DNA from: Promethearchaeota archaeon
Lineage (GTDB): Archaea > Asgardarchaeota > Lokiarchaeia > Sigyniarchaeales > SOKP01
Reading direction: 5' to 3'
DNA length: 42,029 nucleotides
NCBI GenBank assembly: GCA_019057865.1
Contig: JAHLWP010000037.1
Coordinates: forward strand, 1-42,029
Shown here: positions 15,798-23,984 of the stretch, in pieces
Layout: the number at the start of each line of letters is the position of its first letter
Position numbering within the stretch: position 1 is the stretch's first letter
The notes under the pieces: generated by a model
What the model was told of the DNA's origin: nothing
Seen by the model: only the letters and a program-made list of their open reading frames with translations
The model's database searches: none
Translations under genes and position numbers: made by a program

Positions 15798-17882
15798 ATG
15801 TACAGACAGAAAATGATTAGAACCGTAAAGAAATTTTCCAATTTTGATGTATATGCTATTGTTAAAGAATTAGATTTGATTTTATCAAATGGTTCGATTT
15901 CTAATGTCTATGAAGTTGAAGATTTATTGGTATTAAAAATTAATACTCAACAAGGTAGAAAAAATTTAATCGTTAAAGAAGATTCTCGGATTAATTTAAC
16001 TGAATATGATTATCCAGTTCCTAAATATCCAAGTCAATATATTATGTCTTTAAGAAAATTCTTAAAAAATAAACGAATTTTAAGAGTTTCTCAATACAAC
16101 TTTGATAGGATAGTTATTATTAAGTTAAGCAATAGTGAAGCAGAACCTTGGAAGTTTATTATTGAACTCTTTAATAAAGGTAATTTTTTGGTGGTAAATG
16201 AGAATAATATTATTAAAATTGCTAAAAAATACAAAAGATTTAAGGATCGTAATGTTTTAGCTAACAAAGAATATGTTTTCCCAAAATCACGAGGGCTTGA
16301 TTTTTTAAATATAAATAAAGACACTTTTAAAGAATTGTTGAAATTAGATACAGATGTGGAATTAGTAAGATATTTAGCAAGAAATATAAACATTGCAGGT
16401 TTTTATAGTGAAGAAATATGTTATAGAGCAGAAATAGATAAAAATTTAGTTGGTGCGGATTTATCTGAGGATGATGTAGAAAAATTATATAACTCTTTTA
16501 AAAAATTAAGAAATGATTTACTCTTTGGGAAGATCGATAGTAAAATTATATATGATAATAATGGTAATGAGATTTCTGTTCTTCCTTTCGAATTAAAATT
16601 GTTTAAAGATTATGAACAAAAAAAATTTGAATCTTTTAATAAAGCCGTAGATGAATTTTTCTCAAAATTAGATTCAGAAAGAATAATCATTCCTTATAAT
16701 CAAAAAATTTTAGAACAAATCAAATCACATAAAAAAATCTTAAAGAATCAACAAGAATATCTAGAAGAACTTAAAATTAAAAAGAAAAAATATTATACGT
16801 ACGGAGATTACATTTATTCCAATTTTAGTGTGTTAGACAAGTTATTTGTTGTAATCCTAAATGCAAGAAAAAAAGGATACGATTGGGAAGAAATTAATAA
16901 TGAGCTACAAAAAGCTAAAATGAAGAGTTTAGAAGATGTCTATATTTTCGAGAAGTTAATACCCTCAACTAAGCAAATGCTCATTAAGATTAATAATGAT
17001 GAAGTTTATTTAGATTTAAAAAAAAGTATTGGTGAAAATGCTAATTTAATTTACTCTAAAGGAAAAAAAGCAGATAAAAAGATAAAAGGTACTATAGTAG
17101 CTATTGAAAAAACTAAAGCAAGTATTGAAAACTTAAAACTTGAGAAAGAATCTATGGAAGCTGAAGTTGATTTCTTAATAAAAAAACCAAAAAAAAAATG
17201 GTATGAAAAATTCAGATGGTTCTTCTCATCAGATGGATTTCTAGTAATTGGAGGAAGAGATGCCTCATCCAATGAAATTCTATTTAAGAAATATATGGAT
17301 TCAAAGGATCTAATATTTCATACAAATTTTCCTGGATCTCCATTAACTGTTATTAAAAATCCTGAAAATAAGGAAATTCCTGAAATAACTATTAATGAAA
17401 CAGCTAACTTTGTAGCAAGCTATTCACGTGCATGGAAGGAAAATTGGGGTATGGTTGATGTTTTCTATGTGAACGCCTCACAAGTTTCAAAAAGCCCACC
17501 TTCAGGTGAATTTTTACCAAAAGGTTCTTTTATCATTTCAGGTAAAAAGAAATTTATTAAGAATGCAAAAACAGAGCTAGCAATTGGATTAAATATTATA
17601 GAAATCAGCCCTAATTTAGAAGATAAGGGTGGAATTCTTTATCCTAAATTGATCTGCGGGCCTTTATCAGCAATTCAAATACAAACAAATTATTTTGCAT
17701 TAATAATACCATCAAAATCAGATGGTTTAACAAAAGGAAAATTAGCTCAAAAAATAAAATTCTACTTTATTAACCATGTTGATAACAAATTAAAAAAATG
17801 GATAAAATTATTGAAAGTTGATGAAATATTACTTTGTTTACCAAGTGGGCTATCAACAATTAAATCAAGGTCTTCATTTTGA
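15798..17882 (+). CDS. rqcH: Ribosome quality-control factor RqcH / NEMF (NFACT family)
   Basis: A 694-residue NFACT protein, the archaeal counterpart of Rqc2/NEMF/RqcH. It binds the stalled large ribosomal subunit and recruits tRNA for C-terminal tailing of the nascent chain. Visible parts: NFACT-N (about 1-200) with the family's conserved Asp-Arg pair at D103-R104 (NFDRIV), a helix-hairpin region, a long coiled coil (about 300-460), and NFACT-R from about residue 466 (KKWYEKFRWFFSSDGFLVIGGRDASSNE). Archaeal homologues are known to share the tailing factor's architecture. The end overlaps the convergent GDPD gene by 9 bases. ATG 15813 is an alternative start. Confidence 0.93.
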   Translation: MYRQKMIRTVKKFSNFDVYAIVKELDLILSNGSISNVYEVEDLLVLKINTQQGRKNLIVKEDSRINLTEYDYPVPKYPSQYIMSLRKFLKNKRILRVSQYNFDRIVIIKLSNSEAEPWKFIIELFNKGNFLVVNENNIIKIAKKYKRFKDRNVLANKEYVFPKSRGLDFLNINKDTFKELLKLDTDVELVRYLARNINIAGFYSEEICYRAEIDKNLVGADLSEDDVEKLYNSFKKLRNDLLFGKIDSKIIYDNNGNEISVLPFELKLFKDYEQKKFESFNKAVDEFFSKLDSERIIIPYNQKILEQIKSHKKILKNQQEYLEELKIKKKKYYTYGDYIYSNFSVLDKLFVVILNARKKGYDWEEINNELQKAKMKSLEDVYIFEKLIPSTKQMLIKINNDEVYLDLKKSIGENANLIYSKGKKADKKIKGTIVAIEKTKASIENLKLEKESMEAEVDFLIKKPKKKWYEKFRWFFSSDGFLVIGGRDASSNEILFKKYMDSKDLIFHTNFPGSPLTVIKNPENKEIPEITINETANFVASYSRAWKENWGMVDVFYVNASQVSKSPPSGEFLPKGSFIISGKKKFIKNAKTELAIGLNIIEISPNLEDKGGILYPKLICGPLSAIQIQTNYFALIIPSKSDGLTKGKLAQKIKFYFINHVDNKLKKWIKLLKVDEILLCLPSGLSTIKSRSSF

Positions 17883-18617
17883 TTTAATCCACTGTTTTAT
17901 TTTAGAAATGTTTTTATAATTATCAAATAAAATACCATCAATCCCTATATTAATCAAGGATTTAATGAGTTTTATTGGATTTTCACTTACAATAAAATCC
18001 CAGGATAATGATAAAATTTCATTCTTATGACAGGTTTCAATAAACTCAGATGAAACCAGGCTTGATCTTAAACTAATTATATCTGGCTTGAAAATTAACT
18101 TTTTTTGTGCGCCTTGCTTTAAGAAATCATCTAACTTGAACTCTTGTGCTTTAGTAATATTATAACATAATCTACATTTGGGTAATTTAGCTTTCATTAG
18201 TTTTAAGACATGCATATCTCGCCCACTGATAATAGGTTCTTCTATTAAATCATTTTCTTTAATTAATTTTGTTATTTCATCATGTAAATGTTCTTCCTTT
18301 AATTCAATCATGAATTTTATTCTTCTATTTAACAGTTTTAAAACTTCAGACAATAATGGAATTGGTTCTTGACATTTTTTTGTTTTTATTGTCTTAAGTT
18401 CATCGTAGTTATGGTTATCTAATCGTCCTGCTCCATAAGTCATTCTATCTAACGTGGAATCATGCATAATAATTAATTGCCCATCTTTTGTTTTCCGCAC
18501 ATCCAATTCAATATAATTTGCTCCATATTCTATTGCTTTCTCAAAGGCATTTATTGTATTTTCATCAAAATCGGTTCTTGTTCCTCTATGTCCAATATAT
18601 AAGAATTCAGATTTCAT
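17874..18617 (-). CDS. Glycerophosphodiester phosphodiesterase (GDPD/UgpQ family)
   Basis: A 247-residue TIM-barrel hydrolase that cleaves glycerophosphodiesters to glycerol phosphate and an alcohol. The motifs are H10-R11-G12, DENT (18-21), E37-L-D39 (IELDV) and H52-D53 (IIMHD), which together are the metal and catalytic set. There is no signal peptide, so it is cytosolic. It is the last gene of a three-gene minus-strand unit with two membrane/surface proteins, with a 24-base gap to the upstream gene. Its terminal codons overlap the end of rqcH on the other strand. Confidence 0.92.
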   Translation of the reverse strand: MKSEFLYIGHRGTRTDFDENTINAFEKAIEYGANYIELDVRKTKDGQLIIMHDSTLDRMTYGAGRLDNHNYDELKTIKTKKCQEPIPLLSEVLKLLNRRIKFMIELKEEHLHDEITKLIKENDLIEEPIISGRDMHVLKLMKAKLPKCRLCYNITKAQEFKLDDFLKQGAQKKLIFKPDIISLRSSLVSSEFIETCHKNEILSLSWDFIVSENPIKLIKSLINIGIDGILFDNYKNISKIKQWIKSK

Positions 18618-18641
18618 TATTTTAAGAATATCTTAATTCTT

Positions 18642-19058
18642 TTAAATCTCTTGGATTAAATACAAATAGATTAAGATAATTATAATTCCTAAAACAGTAA
18701 ATATAAAAACCCAGAGATTTAAAATAGATTGGCCCAAAGATAAAACTATGAGAAATAAAAATTCTCTCCAACTAATAGGTTTCCCAACTATTTCTTTATA
18801 ATTTCCAATACTAACCATCATAAAGAAGAAAAATAATAAAATAACACTAGTTTTAATCAATACATCTACTATGTCCAATAATACATTTTTATCCATAAAA
18901 ACAGTAAGGATCTCTATATTAAAGAAAATTGATATAGTTAAAAATATACCTCCTAAAATAACAGAAATAATCACGGATCTATAAGCAAATTTCTCGTTAA
19001 AAGCTTTTTTGGCTTTAGAATTTGCCTTTTTATTTGAGAGTTTAGAAATTTTTGACAT
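18642..19058 (-). CDS. Three-helix membrane protein
   Basis: A 138-residue protein with a Lys-rich cytosolic N-terminus (SKLSNKKANSKAKKAF) and hydrophobic segments at about 28-48, 62-84 and 100-135. No family or catalytic motif is recognised. Its start is separated from the stop of the upstream surface-protein gene by a single base, so they are translated together and may interact in the membrane. Confidence 0.6.
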   Translation of the reverse strand: MSKISKLSNKKANSKAKKAFNEKFAYRSVIISVILGGIFLTISIFFNIEILTVFMDKNVLLDIVDVLIKTSVILLFFFFMMVSIGNYKEIVGKPISWREFLFLIVLSLGQSILNLWVFIFTVLGIIIILIYLYLIQEI

Positions 19059-19059
19059 T

Positions 19060-19860
19060 TTATTGACGATACCTTTCCATAATTTCCTTTAGTTTTATAA
19101 TTCTATAAATATAAAATCCATATAAAATTACAGCAAGACTGAAAATAACTATAGCAGAAATAAAAATTGTTAGTTTTAAAAGAGGTATTTCAATTCTGGG
19201 AGGATTCTTTATATTAATTAAAAAAATACTGCTTTTCATAATTCCTTGAGGATAACTGAGAGTAAGTCCATATGTTATATTAAAAGCGAAAAGCTCACCA
19301 TACTCCAAATAAACATCTTCATCAATACTTCCTTGAGGATTATTTATTGGAATAGAAAATTCATAAGTAGAAGTTTCACCTTCCAATTTTGCAGCTCCAT
19401 TGCCATTTGATGCAGAATCAGGAATAAAAACACTATGATTTATAAAATAATCAAAATAGTCGAATTCATTTTCAGTTATATTAGAAAATTGAATAATTTT
19501 TGCATCTATAAAATCTTTTATATCTTCAGAAGAACTATTTGAAATTAAAATCCCTACAAATTCACTCGTTCTATTTATCACTTCAGATTCTAATTCAATT
19601 TGAACTGCAATATATAGTTTTGAACTGCTTTGCATTACCCATAAATTAATTGGTAAATCAGTTAAGTTCGTCTGAATTTTATATGATTCATCCCATTCGT
19701 TGGCAAATGAATCAATCTCCCCATCAATAGTAGGAGCTTTGCCAAAGTTAGGATCAATTTCTTCCAAAGCACCATGACAAGGTATTGTGAAAAGTACTGA
19801 AATGAAAAATATATTAATAATAAATATAAATAATAAAATTTTAAGAATTAGTTTCCTCAA
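19060..19860 (-). CDS. Membrane-anchored exported protein with CBM9/DOMON-like domain
   Basis: A 266-residue protein. Residues 1-30 form a signal peptide ending near PCHGALEE. The exported part has the pattern APTIDGEID...EWDES...LWVMQSSSKLYIAVQIELES, typical of the CBM9-like/DOMON beta-sandwich that binds sugars, haem or other ligands at the cell surface. A single transmembrane helix at about 228-252 is followed by a short basic tail, anchoring it with the domain outside. The ligand is unknown. It is the first gene of the unit with the three-helix protein and the GDPD. Confidence 0.65.
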   Translation of the reverse strand: MRKLILKILLFIFIINIFFISVLFTIPCHGALEEIDPNFGKAPTIDGEIDSFANEWDESYKIQTNLTDLPINLWVMQSSSKLYIAVQIELESEVINRTSEFVGILISNSSSEDIKDFIDAKIIQFSNITENEFDYFDYFINHSVFIPDSASNGNGAAKLEGETSTYEFSIPINNPQGSIDEDVYLEYGELFAFNITYGLTLSYPQGIMKSSIFLINIKNPPRIEIPLLKLTIFISAIVIFSLAVILYGFYIYRIIKLKEIMERYRQ

Positions 19861-20030
19861 GATATTATTGCCACGTAATTATAATTTAATTCATCATCCT
19901 TTTAATTAAATATTAAAATTGAAAATTTAATTTAATATTTTTTCTTTATTTTCTTCAAAAAAAAAATATTGAGTCAAAAGAATATCTTTTGCTAGATTAA
20001 ATTTTTTTTTAAAAAATCGAGAAAATTAGT

Positions 20031-20480
20031 TTAAATTAGATGATTTGGAAGTAGGATTATACATTTAAACTTCTTTAAGTAGGTCACAATATAGTTTATT
20101 AAACGTTTTATTTCACGTCTAGCTTCTGATGCAACATTACTATTATAATTAGCAAATGACTTTGGTCCAATGGCTACTAAAATCCCAGATAAATCTTTTT
20201 CTCTTTTTATAAAGAGCCAAAATGGTCTTTTTTTTTCATTTTCTTTAACCATAAGAAGCATCCATGGATTATAAGTCCAATCGTCATTATTGGGACCCAG
20301 TACTTTCTCAATTGCTCTTCCAGTAAAATAATTTCTAGTTATTTTAATTGTTTTAGCTAGAGCATTAAAATAGCTTCTTTTTATTTTTAAATACCCACCA
20401 AAATAGGTTTTGGCATCAAATAATTTGACATCTCTATTTGTCCCATCAGAAAATTTTAATAAAACTTTCCATAGATTCAT
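20031..20480 (-). CDS. Uncharacterised basic protein in the RNase P operon
   Basis: A 149-residue protein, net basic, with no membrane segments and no family that I recognise. Visible features are an N-terminal beta-rich stretch (LWKVLLKFSDGTNRDVKLFD), a basic helix (YFNALAKTIKITRNYFTGRAI), WTYNPWMLLMV, WLFIKREKD and a C-terminal helix (EARREIKRLINYIV). It starts 2 bases after the preceding unknown gene, as the last gene of the rpp30-pop5 unit. Its basic charge and context allow an RNA-binding role; this is inference. Confidence 0.6.
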   Translation of the reverse strand: MNLWKVLLKFSDGTNRDVKLFDAKTYFGGYLKIKRSYFNALAKTIKITRNYFTGRAIEKVLGPNNDDWTYNPWMLLMVKENEKKRPFWLFIKREKDLSGILVAIGPKSFANYNSNVASEARREIKRLINYIVTYLKKFKCIILLPNHLI

Positions 20481-20482
20481 AA

Positions 20483-20923
20483 TTAAGTTTTATTGGTTGG
20501 TTTTAAGCTAATTTCTTGTAACTTTATTTCTTTAAATATATTTTTAATTTTATCTAAAGCTGTTTTTAAATCTTCACTTTTATTTTCAGAAAAATTTGTG
20601 TTTAAATAACACTCATATAATAGTTTTCCTTCTTTTAATAAAAAGCCGGATGTATGAATAATTTGGAAATTTTTAAGAATTTTTGTAAGTTCTTCAAAAA
20701 TCTTATTACGTACATTTAAACCACTTAAATTTAATTTAATAATTTTCTCCTTATTTATAGGATAGATTGTTAATTTCATAGAATTTTCAAATTTTGATTG
20801 AATTACTAATAGAAAGGGGAAATTATCACTATTTTTAATATCTACTAATGGTATATTAATAGAAACTTCTAGTTTCTCTTTAATTTGCTTAATATAGGCA
20901 GTTGTTAAATTTTTCTCATTCAT
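20483..20923 (-). CDS. Uncharacterised protein in the RNase P operon
   Basis: A 146-residue alpha/beta protein (FPFLLVIQSKFENSMKLTIYPI, then LLYECYLN and a C-terminal helix DLKTALDKIKNIFKEI). I cannot assign a family. It does not match Alba, Pcc1, L7Ae, Rpp21 or Rpp29 by eye. It follows pop5 by 24 bases and precedes another unknown gene by 2 bases, making a four-gene RNase P transcription unit. It could be an accessory subunit or an unrelated passenger. Confidence 0.6.
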   Translation of the reverse strand: MNEKNLTTAYIKQIKEKLEVSINIPLVDIKNSDNFPFLLVIQSKFENSMKLTIYPINKEKIIKLNLSGLNVRNKIFEELTKILKNFQIIHTSGFLLKEGKLLYECYLNTNFSENKSEDLKTALDKIKNIFKEIKLQEISLKPTNKT

Positions 20924-20947
20924 AATCTTAATTTTACTAAAATATCC

Positions 20948-21295
20948 CTAAGTTCTTTTATTTTTGTTCATTATTAAATTTTTTATTCTAATTATTGATT
21001 TTATTGTTCCGGAGGTTTTTAAAGGAGATAATATTACCCTCTTTCCATTAATTTGTTGTACAAGGCTTAAAGCTGAAATTATTATATATTTAGTTTGATG
21101 AGAACATCTAATTATCCCATATTCTTTTTCGAAATTAAGGTTAATTATCCATAATCCAATTTTATTAGCAATCTTCATACCAAAATACCTCCAAATTGAT
21201 TGCCAAATTGAATTTATGACCTCTTTTTGTCCAAATCTTATATCTGGCTCTTTTATTATTTTGAATAAAATATATCTTTGTCTTTCTCTCTTCAC
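20948..21295 (-). CDS. rnp2: Ribonuclease P protein component 2 (Pop5)
   Basis: A 115-residue Pop5/Rpp14-family subunit of archaeal RNase P, which matures tRNA 5' ends. Family features in order are RYILFKI, the VINSIWQSIWRYFG helix, GLWIINLNFEKEYGIIRC, AALSLVQQING-like (ALSLVQQINGKRV) and TSGTIKS. It pairs with Rpp30 in the holoenzyme, and the two genes overlap by one base (TAGTG), with a GTG start here. Two uncharacterised genes follow on the same strand. Confidence 0.9.
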   Translation of the reverse strand: MKRERQRYILFKIIKEPDIRFGQKEVINSIWQSIWRYFGMKIANKIGLWIINLNFEKEYGIIRCSHQTKYIIISALSLVQQINGKRVILSPLKTSGTIKSIIRIKNLIMNKNKRT

Positions 21296-22023
21296 TAGTT
21301 CAATTCTCCTCCTTTAATTAATCTAATCCCCGATTCAATACTATTATTATTTTTTCTATTTTGGATTTTTTCTATTAGTAATTTTGGATTATCCATAAAA
21401 CTCTTTTTAGCACTATTCAAAGGAATATCTAAGAGTGAATGACAAATGCTTAGAAGAGATCTAGGATGTCTCAAATCAAATAATTCATCAAAATTTCCAC
21501 TTATAATAATATTTGCTTTCGATTTATAAGCTAATTGTATAAATTTATATAAAAATCTGAAATTTTTTGATTGAAGAGCCTTATTTCTCACCATAATCGG
21601 AGCTAAAGAAAATTCTATGAAAGAATTATTTTGTTTGGTTAATGAAATTACTCCTTGACTGAGCGTTTTCAGTATATTTTCATCAGAAAAAGATACAATA
21701 TCAACTCTAGAATCTCTTGCAGCATTAATTTGAATTTCTTTATCTTTAGATTCAACAGAAAGAATATAAGGAAAGTTATTATAGTTCTTTATAGCATTTT
21801 TGAAATCATTTACACTATTAGGGGTTAAGTTATATCGAAAGTAAATATTTAATTTCGTTTGATGAATTATTTTTTCTCTTAATTCAAATGATATCTGTTT
21901 GAAAGTATTTACAGGCTCTAAAATTAGATTTCTAATGCCTAATTTCTTACAAAATTCCAATTTCTTTTCTATTTCATCAAAATCTTTAATATTTACTTTT
22001 AATCTAGATTCGAAATAAGGCAA
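21295..22023 (-). CDS. rnp3: Ribonuclease P protein component 3 (Rpp30)
   Basis: A 242-residue TIM-barrel-like (PHP-related) Rpp30 subunit of RNase P. Visible are the LGIRNLILEP start, RYNLTPNSVNDFKNAIKN, DSRVDIVSFSDEN, FSLAPIMVRN, the conserved SGNFDELFDLRHPRSLLSI segment and the following LDIP. It heads the RNase P unit with Pop5 downstream. The AT-rich gap 22024-22150 must hold the divergent promoters of this gene and the DUF39 gene. Confidence 0.92.
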   Translation of the reverse strand: MPYFESRLKVNIKDFDEIEKKLEFCKKLGIRNLILEPVNTFKQISFELREKIIHQTKLNIYFRYNLTPNSVNDFKNAIKNYNNFPYILSVESKDKEIQINAARDSRVDIVSFSDENILKTLSQGVISLTKQNNSFIEFSLAPIMVRNKALQSKNFRFLYKFIQLAYKSKANIIISGNFDELFDLRHPRSLLSICHSLLDIPLNSAKKSFMDNPKLLIEKIQNRKNNNSIESGIRLIKGGELN

Positions 22024-22150
22024 AAAAATAAAAAACCTCTAAAATCCATTAAGAAATTTATCAATTACTTTAAGATTTCTAATCATAAATATAATAAAAA
22101 ATTTTTATTATAATTAAACATTAAAAATGTTATCTTTTTTAAAATTTTAA

Positions 22151-23449
22151 GTGTTTCTTTTGGTTAAAAAAAGGAATCTCTCAGAAATCAAAAAAAAAAT
22201 TAAAGATGGAACAGCAATTGTTATAACTGTTCAAGAGTTAATAGATCAAATAAGCGAAGGAGAAAAAGTACAATTTGAAGATGTAGATGTTATAACAACA
22301 GCTACTAAAGGTCTTATGAGTGGAATTATGGGTGTTTTTTCTTTCAGACTGTCACCACCAAAAACTTTAAGAAAATTTACTGAAGTTTCCATTAATGGAA
22401 TTCTAACTTATCCGGGCCCTTGTCCAAATGAGTATTTAGGAATCGTTGATTTAATTGTATATGGAACAGCACAAAGCAAAACACAGAAAAATTATTGCGG
22501 AGGTTCTCTTTTTAGAGAATTGGTTGAGGGAAAAAAATTTGAAATCGTCGCAAGTAGTAGTGAAGGAGAAGAGATTAAAAAAGAAATGACATTGGAGGAT
22601 ATGCAATTTGCTAAATTAATGGGAACAAGACAAGCTATAAAAAATTATAATGCAATGATTAATTGTGAAACATACAAAGTTGATACTATTTTTTCTTGCC
22701 AACCATTTGAACCAGATAAAACTCAAATTACATTTTCTGGATGTGGTGCTCTAAATCCTTTCCAAAATGACCCTAATTTTGAGTCATTTGGTGTTGGGTC
22801 TCCAATTTTAGTAAATGGAAGCATTGGATATTTAATGGGTCCAGGAACTCGAAATTATATCGAAAAACCAAACATGATGACTATAGCCCCAATGCTAGGG
22901 ATGCGCCCAGAATACATGGGAGCTTTTAAAACTTCTTATGGATTAGAACCAATTTGCAGTATAGCAGCTCCTATTCCGATATTAAATGAAAAAATATTCA
23001 ATTATGTCGTGAAATCAGATAAAGATGTACAATTAACAATATTAAGTCTTGTAGGTAGAGAAAAAGTTGGTGAAATCACTTATGGAGATGTTTGGGATAA
23101 TAATTTTCTTATGAAATTCGATTCTAATGCATGCAAGAAATGTGATAAATGTAAAATCTTAGATATTTGTCCAACAAATGCATTCATAATAGAAAATGGA
23201 ATTATTTCTGCTATAGATAGAACACGATGCTTTAATTGTGGAACGTGTGTACAATTATGTCCAGATGCTTTTAAACTAGACTTAAAGACCATTGAGTTTG
23301 AGAGAAAAGAAATTCCCATCGTTTTAAGACAATCTGATAGACATGGAGCAATTAAACTTGCAGAACAATTAAAAGCAATGATTCTTAAAGGAAACTTTCC
23401 ATTAAAAAACCCGACAGGTGAATTAGATTTCGCTGAAAGTGTAAAATAA
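22151..23449 (+). CDS. Homocysteine biosynthesis protein (DUF39) fused to 2x[4Fe-4S] ferredoxin
   Basis: A 432-residue protein. Residues 1-325 match the DUF39/HcyBio family, which makes homocysteine from aspartate semialdehyde and a sulphur donor in anaerobes: VDVITTATKGLMSG, TYPGPCPNEYLG, NYCGGSLF, SGCGALNPFQND, GSIGYLMGPGTRN and APMLGMRPEYMG. C91 and C116 are candidates for the reactive cysteine. The early TTGTFGxMCSSG-type cysteine of other members is replaced (ATKGLMSGIMG). Residues about 335-385 form a ferredoxin with two CxxCxxCxxxC-type clusters (CKKCDKCKILDICP, CFNCGTCVQLCP), which methanogens encode as a separate protein. The start is GTG 22151 or TTG 22160; there is no Shine-Dalgarno, so it may be leaderless. 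Confidence 0.85.
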   Translation: MFLLVKKRNLSEIKKKIKDGTAIVITVQELIDQISEGEKVQFEDVDVITTATKGLMSGIMGVFSFRLSPPKTLRKFTEVSINGILTYPGPCPNEYLGIVDLIVYGTAQSKTQKNYCGGSLFRELVEGKKFEIVASSSEGEEIKKEMTLEDMQFAKLMGTRQAIKNYNAMINCETYKVDTIFSCQPFEPDKTQITFSGCGALNPFQNDPNFESFGVGSPILVNGSIGYLMGPGTRNYIEKPNMMTIAPMLGMRPEYMGAFKTSYGLEPICSIAAPIPILNEKIFNYVVKSDKDVQLTILSLVGREKVGEITYGDVWDNNFLMKFDSNACKKCDKCKILDICPTNAFIIENGIISAIDRTRCFNCGTCVQLCPDAFKLDLKTIEFERKEIPIVLRQSDRHGAIKLAEQLKAMILKGNFPLKNPTGELDFAESVK

Positions 23450-23475
23450 AATATAAATAAATTTGAGATCGAAAT

Positions 23476-23919
23476 ATGTCAGTTTTAAAAGTTGAAAAAT
23501 TTGATCAAATTGGAATTGTTGTAAAAAATATCGAATCTGCAGCAGGTATACTTGGAAGTCTTTTAGATTTAAAATCTAAAATAAATATAGTTGAACAAAC
23601 ATCAGAAGTAGTTTATAAAGGAAAAAAAGTATCTTATAAAATGAGAAAAATAATACAAAACTTCAGTGGTAAGCAATTTGAAATTGTTGAATTAGTAGAA
23701 TCTACGGGGGATCATTTGTATTTAGAGTTTCTTAGAGAGGGCAACGTAGGTTTACATCATTTAGGAGTATATACTAAAAAAGCTGATGAGTTAATTGATC
23801 ATTTTAAAAAGAAATATAATATAGAGGTAATCCAGTCAGGAACAGTTGGGAAGTTAAGATTTGATTACTTAAATACTAAAAAGGAGCTTGGATTTTATTT
23901 AGAGTTAATTTCTTTTTAA
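23476..23919 (+). CDS. VOC-superfamily (glyoxalase/methylmalonyl-CoA epimerase-like) protein
   Basis: A 147-residue protein with two betaalphabetabetabeta halves. The first is FDQIGIVVKNIESAAGILGSLL and the second is LHHLGVYTKKADELIDHF. Possible metal ligands are Q11, where epimerases normally have His, then H94/H95 and E143 (FYLELIS). The pattern is closest to methylmalonyl-CoA epimerases but the replaced first ligand makes the substrate uncertain. It follows the DUF39 gene by 26 bases and precedes a TPP enzyme and an SDR on the same strand, so a small-molecule carbon pathway is likely. Confidence 0.65.
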   Translation: MSVLKVEKFDQIGIVVKNIESAAGILGSLLDLKSKINIVEQTSEVVYKGKKVSYKMRKIIQNFSGKQFEIVELVESTGDHLYLEFLREGNVGLHHLGVYTKKADELIDHFKKKYNIEVIQSGTVGKLRFDYLNTKKELGFYLELISF

Positions 23920-23984
23920 TTAGAAACAAAGGTAAAAATCCTTCTTTTAAAAAAATTTAATTTTCATTTTTAATACTACTTTAT

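Noticed and set aside
15743..15841. Longer N-terminus (ATG 15841) for the minus-strand membrane protein.
   Set aside because: It would overlap the start of rqcH and adds only a low-complexity hydrophobic stretch; ATG 15742 leaves a normal divergent promoter.
19970..20030. Long A and T runs as possible terminator or origin elements.
   Set aside because: Such runs are common throughout this AT-rich window and show no dyad or repeat.
22128..22150. Mini-ORF MLSFLKF ending just before the DUF39 start, as a possible leader peptide.
   Set aside because: Only seven codons in AT-rich DNA, with no Met/Cys bias and no stems; likely chance.
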